Shown one piece after another: positions 1 through 7,487 of a DNA stretch of 64,000 bases. Position 1 is the first letter of the stretch. The number at the start of each line of letters is the position of its first letter. The notes below the pieces were generated by a model. The model did no database searches. It was not told the origin of the DNA and saw nothing but the letters and a program-made list of their open reading frames with translations. Source of the DNA: an uncultured Mucilaginibacter sp. Lineage in GTDB: Bacteria > Bacteroidota > Bacteroidia > Sphingobacteriales > Sphingobacteriaceae. The position numbers and the translations under genes are program-made. The DNA is taken from contig CAIPFE010000010.1 of assembly GCA_903864275.1 (NCBI GenBank), positions 1 through 64,000 on the forward strand, written 5' to 3'.

Positions 1-104
1 ACTAATGAACTAATGAACTAATGAACTAATGAACTAATGAACTAATGAACCAATGAACCAATGAACCAATGAACCAATGAACCAATGAACCAATGAACCA
101 ATGA
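1..104. repeat. 8-nt tandem repeat, 13 copies
   Basis: Thirteen head-to-tail octamers: six ACTAATGA copies at 1-48 followed by seven ACCAATGA copies at 49-104. The array runs off the left edge of the window, so its full length is unknown. The switch from one variant to the other in two clean blocks suggests expansion by slippage after a single T to C change. It lies upstream of the promoter of the small secreted protein gene and belongs to the class of locus-specific word arrays seen throughout this window. Confidence 0.95.
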
Positions 105-167
105 TACAACTTCGTTGCATTTAACAGCAATGTTACAATTCAACTATATTTCGAAACTTTTATTAAG

Positions 168-175
168 TACTTTTG
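168..175 (+). promoter_or_regulatory. Bacteroidota-type -7 promoter box
   Basis: TACTTTTG matches the Bacteroidota -7 consensus TAnnTTTG. It lies about 30 nt before the TTG start at 206 and would give a short leader. No clear -33 TTTG is seen. Confidence 0.6.
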
Positions 176-205
176 TAAAAATTTATTAATAAAGCATTTG
201 CTGAT

Positions 206-541
206 TTGAAAGGGCGTAAATATCATATTATCTTTTCACGGATATTGCTGGTCTGTTTTATTGCAGGGCAGTATATGGTATATGCGCATCAGCACAATAT
301 TAATAAAAGCACCTGCAGCTCATTCTCCATCCCCAAAAACATGCCGCATCAAACAGTTAGTGAAAAGTGCTACCTGTGCGATGTAATGCACCATAATGCC
401 ATGGTCACCAATACACAGGTGTATCTTAACCCCGTGAAAGTTGTTGGTCATGTTTTTAAAAATGTCGCTTATAGCTTCACGAGCATCCAGCTCATTCTCT
501 CCGGCGGACGTGCGCCCCCCCCGTCAAATTATAAATCGTAA
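206..541 (+). CDS. small secreted Cys/His-rich protein
   Basis: A 111-residue protein of unknown function. Residues about 8-28 form a hydrophobic signal peptide (ILLVCFIAGQYMVYA). The mature part begins with HQH and contains Cys at about 37, then CYLCDVMHHNAM, a cluster able to bind a soft metal, and ends with a proline-rich tail (RAPPPS). The start is TTG at 206, chosen because the signal peptide is lost with any later start and a TAnnTTTG promoter lies just upstream. Small Cys/His-rich secreted proteins of this size often precede TonB receptors in Bacteroidota, and the receptor gene follows 161 nt downstream on the same strand. A role in metal handling is inferred from the residues and the neighbour, not shown. 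Confidence 0.7.
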   Translation: MKGRKYHIIFSRILLVCFIAGQYMVYAHQHNINKSTCSSFSIPKNMPHQTVSEKCYLCDVMHHNAMVTNTQVYLNPVKVVGHVFKNVAYSFTSIQLILSGGRAPPPSNYKS

Positions 542-702
542 GCCAAAAGCTAATTGCTTTTATGGTTTGCTATTGAAACGATTGTTTGATACATGCGTCT
601 TACTCATGTATTAACGGGTTAAAAGATGATTTTATTCAGATAGTAATTATTAGACTATTCCTGGTAAGATCTCAATCTCAAACAAATTTCTATAAAACTA
701 AC

Positions 703-3249
703 ATGCGGATCAAAATTCGATTATCAATATTGTCAGCAATTATTTTTCTTACTGCAGGCTTTTCAATTGCAGCCACGAGATCAGGGCCCGGCGATGGTAC
801 GATCGGCACATTGACCGGCACGGTAACAGATAAGGCCGATGGCAAGCCTGTAATTGGCGCCACCGTAAGCATCCCGGATATCAGGAGCGGTTCGATCACA
901 GATGTGAACGGCCATTACAGTTTAACAAACATACCAAAAGGCACCTACCTGGTGCAGGTTACCTATATCGGCTATGCAACTTTTAATCAAAAGGTCGATT
1001 TTACAATAACAACCGTGCTTAATGTGCAATTACAGGCATCCTCTATCGAGGCCGGTGAAGTTATAATTACTGGTGTGAGCAAGGCTACTGAAATAAAACG
1101 CGACCCGGTGCCCATGGTGGCCGTAGGTAAAAGCTATATTGACGAACATTCAGCATCCGGCAACGTTATTGACGAGATAGCCAATTTACCCGGCGTTAGC
1201 GCCGTTACTACCGGGCCCAATATTTCAAAGCCCTATATCCATGGTTTGGGCTATAACCGGGTGATCACTTCCGTGGATGGTATACGCCAGGAGGGCCAGC
1301 AATGGGGCGATGAACACGGGATTGAAGTAGACCAAAACTCTATTGACCGTGTTGAAATTATAAAGGGCCCGGCAAGTTTAAGTTATGGATCAGACGCCAT
1401 TGGCGGCGTGGTTAATTTAATTACCACACCGCCTGTATCCAACGGTAAAATATTGGGTTCATTAACCGGGATATATGGCACAAACAATGGGTTGATCAAT
1501 ACCTCATTCAGGTTGCAGGGTAACAAGGACGGGTTGGCTTGGGGAACCGTGTTTTCGGACAAAATGGCGAAGGACTACCAGGACCCGCACGACGGGCGCG
1601 TTTATGCAACAAATTTTAACGAAAAGGATGCCCGGGCGATGATCGGTCTTAACAAGGGATGGGGGTCTTCCTACCTGAACGCGTCGCTATTTGATGACGT
1701 CCAGGCTATCCCCGATGGCAGCCGGGACTCGTTAACGCGACAGTTCACCAAACAGATCACGGATGTAGATTTAACCAGGCAGATCGTTTCCCCCGCTGAG
1801 CTAAACACTTATGGCATACCTGTGTTGCACCAGCATGTGCAGCTTTACCGTATTTATGATAACAGTAATTTTAATATCGGCAGCGGCAACCTGATCATTA
1901 ATCTGGGATACCAATACAGCCATAGGAGGGAATATACACATCCGCAAGGTGCGGATATCCCTGGCTTAAACCTGCAATTGACTACTTACACTTACGATGT
2001 AAAGTATGATTTTGACATGGGCAAAGGCTACGAAACTACTTTCGGTGTGAATGGTATGTACCAGAACAATACTTTGGGCTACAGCACTGATTTCCCTATC
2101 CCGGCTTATCACCAGTTTGATATCGGCCCGTTTTTCGTTCTAAAAAAGAGCTACGGAAAATTAGACCTGTCGGGAGGGCTGCGGGAGGACAGTCGTTCAT
2201 TTACCGGCCAGGCTGCCTATATCGATACCACCAAACAATTTTTCCCAACGCTTTATACAGGCTCCAACCCAACCGCCACGCCTAATGTTGTGCAGCAGTT
2301 CAGCGCTTTAAACAAAACTTTTTCGGGTACCTCGGGAAGTATTGGCGCCACCTATAATTTCTCGGACAGGTTCCTGATTAAGGCTAACATTGCGCGCGGG
2401 TTCAGGGCGCCGAGCATTGCCGAACTATCTGCCAACGGGCCCGATCCCGGCTCGCAGATCTACCACGTTGGCGACAGCAATTTTAAACCCGAATTTAGCG
2501 TGCAGGAAGACATCGGCGCTTTCCTGACCCTGCCGAATATTTCGGGAAGCGCTGAAATATTCAGAAATAATATCAACAACTACATTTTCCAGGAACAGTT
2601 GCTTGACGCGAACGGTAACGCCCAGCGTGTGGACGCCGATGGTGCTCCTGATGCGGCCGGCCAATACAGTAAGTTTGGTTATGTGCAAAGTAAGGCCCGC
2701 ATACAGGGCGGCGAATTTAGTTTAGATATACACCCCTGGCCCTGGCTGCATTTCGAAAATTCATTAACCATTACTCATGGACAAAACCTCGGTAACGGCG
2801 GCCCGGTGCCCGACAGTTTAAAGTACCTGCCTTTTATTCCACCGCTGCATACCCATTCGGAGCTGCGCGGCACCTTTGCAAAAGGGTTTGATTATTTTAA
2901 AAATGTTTACGCTTTCGTAGGATTCGACCATTATAATGCGCAAAACGAGTTTTTTGCCGCTTACGGAACAGAGACGTACACTTCAGGCTACAACTTATTA
3001 AGTGCGGGTGTAGGCGGTAATTTATTTAATGCCGCCGGCCAAAAGGTAATGGAGCTATTTATAGAAGGCACTAACCTCGGCAATGTAAACTATCAATCCA
3101 ATATGAGCCGGCTTAAATATTTCGACAACGCTGTTGTACCTCCCGGCACTCAGCCCGGTATTTTTAACATGGGCCGCAATATTAGCTTTAAAGTAGTAGT
3201 GCCGTTTGACCTGTCGCCGCACGAAAAGGCGGATGTGACGAAAATATAA
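703..3249 (+). CDS. TonB-dependent outer-membrane receptor
   Basis: An 848-residue TonB-dependent receptor that imports a ligand across the outer membrane using TonB energy. I place the start at ATG 703, because it gives a clean signal peptide (residues about 1-24, LSILSAIIFLTAGFSIAA), while an extension to 586 adds 39 unlike residues. Next come a carboxypeptidase-regulatory-like beta domain (about 34-115, GTVTDKADGKPVIGATVSI), a plug domain (about 120-240, with DRVEIIKGPASLSYGSDAIGGVVNLIT-like ending) and a beta-barrel to the C-terminus. The plug segment GLGYNRVITSVDGIRQEGQQ and the His-containing WGDEHGIE loop resemble receptors of the zinc/copper/haem group. There is no SusD partner, so this is not a SusCD glycan system. 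The upstream Cys/His-rich protein supports a metal ligand, but the substrate is inference. Confidence 0.92.
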   Translation: MRIKIRLSILSAIIFLTAGFSIAATRSGPGDGTIGTLTGTVTDKADGKPVIGATVSIPDIRSGSITDVNGHYSLTNIPKGTYLVQVTYIGYATFNQKVDFTITTVLNVQLQASSIEAGEVIITGVSKATEIKRDPVPMVAVGKSYIDEHSASGNVIDEIANLPGVSAVTTGPNISKPYIHGLGYNRVITSVDGIRQEGQQWGDEHGIEVDQNSIDRVEIIKGPASLSYGSDAIGGVVNLITTPPVSNGKILGSLTGIYGTNNGLINTSFRLQGNKDGLAWGTVFSDKMAKDYQDPHDGRVYATNFNEKDARAMIGLNKGWGSSYLNASLFDDVQAIPDGSRDSLTRQFTKQITDVDLTRQIVSPAELNTYGIPVLHQHVQLYRIYDNSNFNIGSGNLIINLGYQYSHRREYTHPQGADIPGLNLQLTTYTYDVKYDFDMGKGYETTFGVNGMYQNNTLGYSTDFPIPAYHQFDIGPFFVLKKSYGKLDLSGGLREDSRSFTGQAAYIDTTKQFFPTLYTGSNPTATPNVVQQFSALNKTFSGTSGSIGATYNFSDRFLIKANIARGFRAPSIAELSANGPDPGSQIYHVGDSNFKPEFSVQEDIGAFLTLPNISGSAEIFRNNINNYIFQEQLLDANGNAQRVDADGAPDAAGQYSKFGYVQSKARIQGGEFSLDIHPWPWLHFENSLTITHGQNLGNGGPVPDSLKYLPFIPPLHTHSELRGTFAKGFDYFKNVYAFVGFDHYNAQNEFFAAYGTETYTSGYNLLSAGVGGNLFNAAGQKVMELFIEGTNLGNVNYQSNMSRLKYFDNAVVPPGTQPGIFNMGRNISFKVVVPFDLSPHEKADVTKI

Positions 3250-3286
3250 AAAGGCTTGGGTGAATTTGATTATTGATGGAAATCGT

Positions 3287-3404
3287 AGAGACGCGATGCT
3301 TCGCATCTTGGAGCGAATGATGGAATTAAAGATAAATTTCATCGACATGCAATTTGTCATATTCGCAGGGCATGGTTGGAAGAGACGCGAAGCATCGCGT
3401 CTCT
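3287..3404. repeat. REP-like inverted pair of hairpins
   Basis: Two hairpin elements in opposite orientation. The right copy, 3381-3404, has a perfect 10-bp stem (AGAGACGCGA / TCGCGTCTCT) with loop AGCA. The left copy, 3287-3310, is its mirror form (AGAGACGCGA TGCT TCGCATCTTG) with a decayed second arm. The pair lies between the convergent ends of the TonB receptor and lactonase genes. Sequence and position are like repetitive extragenic palindromes; no transposase lies in the window. Confidence 0.8.
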
Positions 3405-3421
3405 ACGAATCAACTAACAAC

Positions 3422-4552
3422 TCACTCCGCCGGTGCAAATTGCAAACAAACCGGGTTGCCCACTTCAATAGTTTGCGATGTTTTGTATATTTTTCCGTTG
3501 CTTTTGTCAAGCCTGTAAACAAAAATGCTGTCGCTGTCCTGGTTGGCTAAAACCAGGAAATTACCATTAGGGGCAATTGCAAAATCACGGGGGTTTTTAC
3601 CGTACGTGGATACCCGTTGAACAAAAATGAGATGCCCATTTGCTGGGTCAATAGCATAAACAGATATTTCATTGGTTTCCAGACGGTTTGATGCATATAA
3701 AAACCGTCCGTCAGGCGAAATATGTATGGCAGCCCCTGCAGTTTGGCCTTTAAACCCATCGCGCAATAAGGTGATGGATTGTACTTCCTTTAGTTTGCCG
3801 TTATCATAATCAAAAACGTGTACCAACGATCCCATTTCTGTAACCAGGTAAACATGTTTTTTATCGTTCGAAAATACAATATGGCGCGGGCCTTCGCCAT
3901 CCTTTACACTTACGGACGATACCGGGGTCAACGGCTGGGCGTTTGAAGCACGGTACCTCATCACGTTTAATTTATCTGTTCCTAAATCACTATATAATAT
4001 GTATTTCTCATCAGGGGATAACATGGCGATATGCACGTGTGGGGCCTCCTGCCTTTCTTTGTCCACACCGTGCCCCTCATCCTGTACCACCTGCGACACC
4101 GGGCTAAGTGAACCATCCTTATTCACAGGTAAAACTGTAAGCGCGCCGCTGCTGTAATTAGCAATAAATACATTTTTTTGCGCTTTATCCACGGAAACAT
4201 AGCAAGGGTCTGCACCTTCCGACGGTTCTTTATTTATAAATGTTAGTTTACCCACTTTGGGCTCGAAATTAAACGCGCTCACTTCGCCCTTTTTACCAAT
4301 TTCATTTACCGCGTACACAAACTTATTATTGGCTGCAACGCACAGGTACGATGGATTATCAACGCCATCGATTTCATTTAAATACGCCAGTTTGCCTGTT
4401 TCGGCATAAAAGCGGTAAACATAAATACCTTTACTTTTTCCCTTCGTGTAAGTGCCTATCAACAAGTCGTAGGTAGATGGCGCCGTTTTTTTGTGCTGTG
4501 CATAAACCAGCACGGGGAACAATAGCGAAATTATCAGCAGGAATTTTTTCAT
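3422..4552 (-). CDS. lactonase family beta-propeller protein
   Basis: A 376-residue protein with a signal peptide (MKKFLLIISLLFPVLVYAQ), so it acts outside the cytoplasm. The rest is a seven-bladed propeller of the 6-phosphogluconolactonase (Pgl/YbhE) family, with typical blade segments such as YDLLIGTYTKGKSKGIYVY near the N-terminus, the EGADPCYVSV segment, GEGPRHIVFSND and GFKGQTAGAAIHISPDGRFLYASNR, and a terminal GNPVCLQFAP blade. Cytosolic members hydrolyse 6-phosphogluconolactone in the pentose phosphate pathway; exported members like this one are widespread in Bacteroidota and their substrate is not known, so the name Pgl should not be applied. It is transcribed alone, downstream of an inverted word repeat. 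Confidence 0.88.
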   Translation of the reverse strand: MKKFLLIISLLFPVLVYAQHKKTAPSTYDLLIGTYTKGKSKGIYVYRFYAETGKLAYLNEIDGVDNPSYLCVAANNKFVYAVNEIGKKGEVSAFNFEPKVGKLTFINKEPSEGADPCYVSVDKAQKNVFIANYSSGALTVLPVNKDGSLSPVSQVVQDEGHGVDKERQEAPHVHIAMLSPDEKYILYSDLGTDKLNVMRYRASNAQPLTPVSSVSVKDGEGPRHIVFSNDKKHVYLVTEMGSLVHVFDYDNGKLKEVQSITLLRDGFKGQTAGAAIHISPDGRFLYASNRLETNEISVYAIDPANGHLIFVQRVSTYGKNPRDFAIAPNGNFLVLANQDSDSIFVYRLDKSNGKIYKTSQTIEVGNPVCLQFAPAE

Positions 4553-4592
4553 TGTGGGATGAATTGGTTATAGGCCGCAAGATAGTGATTTG

Positions 4593-4672
4593 AAGCGAAA
4601 AGCCGAAAGCTTTCGCCTCGAATACGGACGTTATCTTTTAGCTTTGGACTTTTTGCTTTCTGCTTTTCGCTT
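4593..4672. repeat. inverted word-repeat array (AGCGAAA / CTTTnnG)
   Basis: Left arm 4593-4610 (AAGCGAAAAGCCGAAAGC) pairs with right arm 4655-4672 at 17 of 18 positions. The right side is a run of five heptamers of form CTTTnnG or CTTTGGA from 4635 to 4669. It sits in the gap between the pseudouridine synthase stop and the lactonase start, both on the minus strand. Confidence 0.8.
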
Positions 4673-4693
4673 AATAGAAGCCTTTCACCTCCT

Positions 4694-6280
4694 CTAAATC
4701 AAGTGCTTCAGCTGTATCACTTCGCTTTCATCCAAATAGCGCCAGCGGCCGCGGGGAAGGTCTTTTTTGGTAAGGTTGGCATATACCGCCCTGTCGAGTT
4801 TTACCACTTCGTAACCTAAATGTTCAAATATTCGGCGCACGATGCGGTTTTTGCCGCTATGTATCTGTATACCTATTTCCCGTTTTGATCCGCCTGCTAC
4901 ATAAGATATCGAATCAGGCTTTATTAAACCATCTTCCAGTTCAATGCCGAAACCAATTTTATTCAGGTCGCCCTGGGTAAGGCTTTTGTTGAGCTCGACC
5001 TGGTAAAGTTTAACAATATTATTTTTCGGGTGCGAAAGTTTGTCAGCAAGGTCGCCGTCGTTGGTCATTAAAAGCAGGCCTGTAGTATTCCTGTCTAAAC
5101 GGCCTATAGGATAAATACGCTCTTTGCTGGCTTTTTCAACAAGGTGCATTACTGTGCGGCGCTCCTGCGGGTCTTCGGTGGTGGTTATATAATCCTTCGG
5201 TTTATTTAATAATACATAAACCATTTTCTCGCGCCTGAGTGTTTCGCCATTATAGCGTATCTCATCTTTTTGCGGGTCAACTTTATGCCCTAACTCCGAT
5301 ATTACAACACCATTTACCGATACTACGCCCGCTACGATCAGCTCATCGGCCTTACGACGTGAACAGATCCCCGCGTTTGAAATATACCGGTTTAGCCTGA
5401 TCAGCCCTGAATCTTTACTTTCAGCGCCTTTTTTACGGCTGCGCATCGTTTTTGCAGGGGCATCCTGGTCGACTGGCGTCTTGTCATAAGTCGATTTTGA
5501 ACGCTGTGGCCTGTCGGAGTTATAAGGCCTGTCCCTTTCACGTTTTTTGAAGCCGCTGCCGGCAGAAGGCCTGCCTGCGAATTTCTTTTCACCCGGTTTT
5601 TCACTGCCCCGATAACTATCGGGACTCCTTTTTGGCCTTTCATCATTGTTGAAAGAACCAGTTGATGACTTGCCGCGCGGAGTAAAAGGTTTTTTTCCTT
5701 CGGATGATTCCCCGCCCCGATAGCTATCGGGGTTTCTTTTTGGCCTTTCATCGTTATCATTTGATCTGCCGCTATATGATTTGCTTTTGGGCACGAATGA
5801 CCGTTTATCGCCGGAAGATTCGCCACTGCGATAGCTTTTCGGCCTTTCATCATTATCGGCTACCCTGCCTGTATAAGGCCTGCTCTTGGGAGCAAATGCT
5901 TTCTTCCCGCCTGGGGACTCACCACCAAAGCTCCTTTTTGGTCTGTCATCGTTATCTGCCGGCCGGCCGGTATATGGCCTGCTTCTCGGTGAAAATGATT
6001 TTTTTTCACTTGATGACCCGCCTGTAAAACTGCTGGCAGGTTTATCTCCATCGGTTTGCCTGCTTTGATAAGGCTTGCTGCCGGATGAAGAAGACCTTTT
6101 TTCGCCCGTGCGTTCGCTGCTGTATTTTTTTGCTGGTTTGTTGAAATCTATTTTATCCGGGCCGGATGAGGATTTTGCCCTGGAAGATGATCTTTTTGGT
6201 CCGTCGCCGGTCTTTGAAGTCCTGTTTGACGATCTGCCGGATTGGTCGTTACGACTGTTCCCTGGTCTCTTTAATGCCAT
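4694..6280 (-). CDS. rRNA pseudouridine synthase, RluB/RsuA family, with long repetitive N-terminal tail
   Basis: A 528-residue protein that isomerises a uridine in rRNA to pseudouridine. The C-terminal 240 residues hold an S4 RNA-binding domain (LIRLNRYISNAGICSRRKADELI, about 293-315) and the RsuA/RluB catalytic core with motif GRLDRNTTGLLLMTNDGDL, whose Asp is the catalytic nucleophile. The first 280 residues are a Ser/Arg/Lys/Gly/Asp-rich, surely disordered tail made of about six degenerate units of 25-30 residues centred on RPYTGRxADNDERPK and F(A/T/V)P(K/R). Basic tails of this kind are common in Bacteroidota RluB-like enzymes and probably bind RNA. Two units contain the extra peptide PDSYRG, encoded by an 18-nt palindrome. 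The start at 6280 follows a perfect promoter box at 6315-6322. Whether the target is 23S (RluB) or 16S (RsuA) rRNA cannot be read from the sequence. Confidence 0.92.
   Translation of the reverse strand: MALKRPGNSRNDQSGRSSNRTSKTGDGPKRSSSRAKSSSGPDKIDFNKPAKKYSSERTGEKRSSSSGSKPYQSRQTDGDKPASSFTGGSSSEKKSFSPRSRPYTGRPADNDDRPKRSFGGESPGGKKAFAPKSRPYTGRVADNDERPKSYRSGESSGDKRSFVPKSKSYSGRSNDNDERPKRNPDSYRGGESSEGKKPFTPRGKSSTGSFNNDERPKRSPDSYRGSEKPGEKKFAGRPSAGSGFKKRERDRPYNSDRPQRSKSTYDKTPVDQDAPAKTMRSRKKGAESKDSGLIRLNRYISNAGICSRRKADELIVAGVVSVNGVVISELGHKVDPQKDEIRYNGETLRREKMVYVLLNKPKDYITTTEDPQERRTVMHLVEKASKERIYPIGRLDRNTTGLLLMTNDGDLADKLSHPKNNIVKLYQVELNKSLTQGDLNKIGFGIELEDGLIKPDSISYVAGGSKREIGIQIHSGKNRIVRRIFEHLGYEVVKLDRAVYANLTKKDLPRGRWRYLDESEVIQLKHLI
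5607..5732. repeat. 18-nt palindromes embedded in the pseudouridine synthase gene
   Basis: CCCCGATAGCTATCGGGG at 5715-5732 is a perfect palindrome. A second copy at 5607-5624 (CCCCGATAACTATCGGGA) differs at two positions. Both are read in the same frame on the minus strand as PDSYRG inside the disordered tail; neighbouring protein repeat units lack this hexapeptide. Confidence 0.85.
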
Positions 6281-6314
6281 AATTTTTTAATTAACGCTTC
6301 GCAGCGTGAAGGGC

Positions 6315-6322
6315 CAAAGTTA
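6315..6322 (-). promoter_or_regulatory. -7 promoter box of the pseudouridine synthase gene
   Basis: On the minus strand this reads TAACTTTG, a match to TAnnTTTG, with a TTG (plus-strand CAA at 6344-6346) about 21 bp further upstream. It lies 35 nt before the ATG at 6280. Confidence 0.65.
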
Positions 6323-6440
6323 GCGTTTTTAAGGGGATAACAGCAATTTTTTTTACCGGTTCAAAAACTACGTTTAACGCTTTTAAGGGCTGTTTTTGGA
6401 CTAGAAACCCGGACGTTCGCAAGTCGCAAAAACCTAAGTA

Positions 6441-6472
6441 TTTGATAATCTGATTTATATAAATTACCTTTG
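6441..6472 (+). promoter_or_regulatory. full Bacteroidota promoter (-33 TTTG, -7 TACCTTTG)
   Basis: TTTG at 6441-6444 and TACCTTTG at 6465-6472 are separated by 20 bp, inside the 17-23 bp expected for the primary Bacteroidota sigma factor. The -7 box covers the TTG at 6470, so that TTG cannot be the start codon of the transglycosylase gene; ATG 6500 is. Confidence 0.85.
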
Positions 6473-6499
6473 CCGCACATTCTACAAAATGTAAAGCGT

Positions 6500-7285
6500 A
6501 TGATTAAAAAAGAAATGACTAAAAAACACTTGATTACGTGCTCCGTAATAATGCTGCTGGTTATCATTTCCGCGATTAATATTTGCGGCACAACGTCAAA
6601 AAGAATTGTCAAAAAACCTGCCAAATCAGCCCCACGCATCTCAAAATATATCTTGTTAAATACTGATGCTGATAATGACTATTGCTTCGCTAATGAAGCT
6701 TTACCTGTTAACGATGCAGGCGTAAACCTTAAAATGCAGCGTTCGCTGCAACGGCACAATTACAAAAATGTTCATTCAGAGATATTGCAAAATAAAGCGG
6801 CAAGGGTTTTCCCGATCATTGAGCCGCTATTAAAAGCGTATGGAATTCCGGACGATTTTAAATACGTTGCTATGGTGGAATCTGGCTTTGGCGAAGGCAC
6901 CTCATCAAAAGGGGCAAGAGGCTTATGGCAATTTATGCCGGGTACGGCACGCACCTACGGCCTGAAAGTTGGAAAAGGAATGGATGAACGTATGAATGTC
7001 CGTAAATCAACCCTTGCAGCCTGCAAATACATTAAGGAACTGTATGTTGAGTTTAACAGCTGGACTTTAGCGGCGGCAGCCTATAACAACGGGTCGATTA
7101 AGATGGAAAAGGCTATCAATAACCAAAATGAGGATAATTATTTCCATATGCATTTAAACCGCGAAACTGCGAGATATGTATATGACCTTATTGCTATGAA
7201 AGCGATCATCAGTCAGCCTAAAAAATACGGTTATAAAAACCATTACAACAGTTTTAAACAGTCGGAACTGCTGGCGTTTGATTAA
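6500..7285 (+). CDS. lytic transglycosylase (SLT domain)
   Basis: A 261-residue exported or membrane-anchored murein transglycosylase that cleaves the MurNAc-GlcNAc bond of peptidoglycan. Residues about 8-32 form a signal anchor (HLITCSVIMLLVIISAINICG). The SLT fold occupies about 105-235: YVAMVESGFGEG carries the catalytic Glu, followed by GARGLWQFMPGTARTYGL and AAAAYNNG, the standard order for the MltD/family 1 group. No LysM domain is present, so it is shorter than MltD. Starts at 6500 or 6515 are possible; a start at 6470 is excluded by the overlapping promoter. A strong terminator follows at 7332-7365. Confidence 0.9.
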   Translation: MIKKEMTKKHLITCSVIMLLVIISAINICGTTSKRIVKKPAKSAPRISKYILLNTDADNDYCFANEALPVNDAGVNLKMQRSLQRHNYKNVHSEILQNKAARVFPIIEPLLKAYGIPDDFKYVAMVESGFGEGTSSKGARGLWQFMPGTARTYGLKVGKGMDERMNVRKSTLAACKYIKELYVEFNSWTLAAAAYNNGSIKMEKAINNQNEDNYFHMHLNRETARYVYDLIAMKAIISQPKKYGYKNHYNSFKQSELLAFD

Positions 7286-7331
7286 CCATAGCTATTAACA
7301 TTAACGGGTAAAAATTTGCCACGGAGCACTC

Positions 7332-7368
7332 AAAGGCCGGCTTTCCAAATGGGAGGCCGGCCTTTTTT
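7332..7368 (+). terminator. intrinsic terminator after the transglycosylase gene
   Basis: A 10-bp GC-rich stem (AAAGGCCGGC / GCCGGCCTTT, 7332-7341 and 7356-7365) runs directly into a T tract. Confidence 0.85.
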
Positions 7369-7371
7369 GCG

Positions 7372-7379
7372 TATATTTG
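7372..7379 (+). promoter_or_regulatory. -7 promoter box of uvrA
   Basis: TATATTTG matches TAnnTTTG and lies immediately after the preceding terminator. It leaves a leader of about 100 nt that contains a long inverted repeat. Confidence 0.65.
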
Positions 7380-7387
7380 TGGTTTGG

Positions 7388-7469
7388 TTGATTGGGTTGA
7401 ATAAGTTGATTGTTGAGTAGTTGAATACAGGATATTCGCAACTCAATCAACTTAATCCAACCCAATCAA
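7388..7469. repeat. inverted word repeat in the uvrA leader
   Basis: Left arm 7388-7418, built of TTGATTGGG / TTGAATAAG words, pairs with right arm 7441-7469 over almost its whole length (a few mismatches and two gaps). In the mRNA this would be a large hairpin ending about 20 nt before the uvrA start codon. Confidence 0.85.
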
Positions 7470-7487
7470 GTTAATCAATTAACAAGC

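Noticed and set aside
1..104. Octamer repeat as a phase-variation tract of a promoter or gene
   Set aside because: It is cut by the window edge, no frame is interrupted, and the promoter of the next gene is about 60 nt further on. Phase variation is possible but unsupported.
3260..3550. 96-residue plus-strand ORF between the TonB receptor and lactonase genes
   Set aside because: It runs through the REP-like hairpins and the 3' end of the lactonase gene, has no motif and no promoter box.
5401..5853. Alternative 150-residue ORF on the minus strand inside the pseudouridine synthase gene
   Set aside because: It is a shadow frame of the low-complexity tail; the pseudouridine synthase frame is clearly coding.
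6470..6499. Upstream TTG start of the transglycosylase gene
   Set aside because: The TTG overlaps a perfect -7 promoter box with a -33 element at the right distance, so it is upstream of the transcript.
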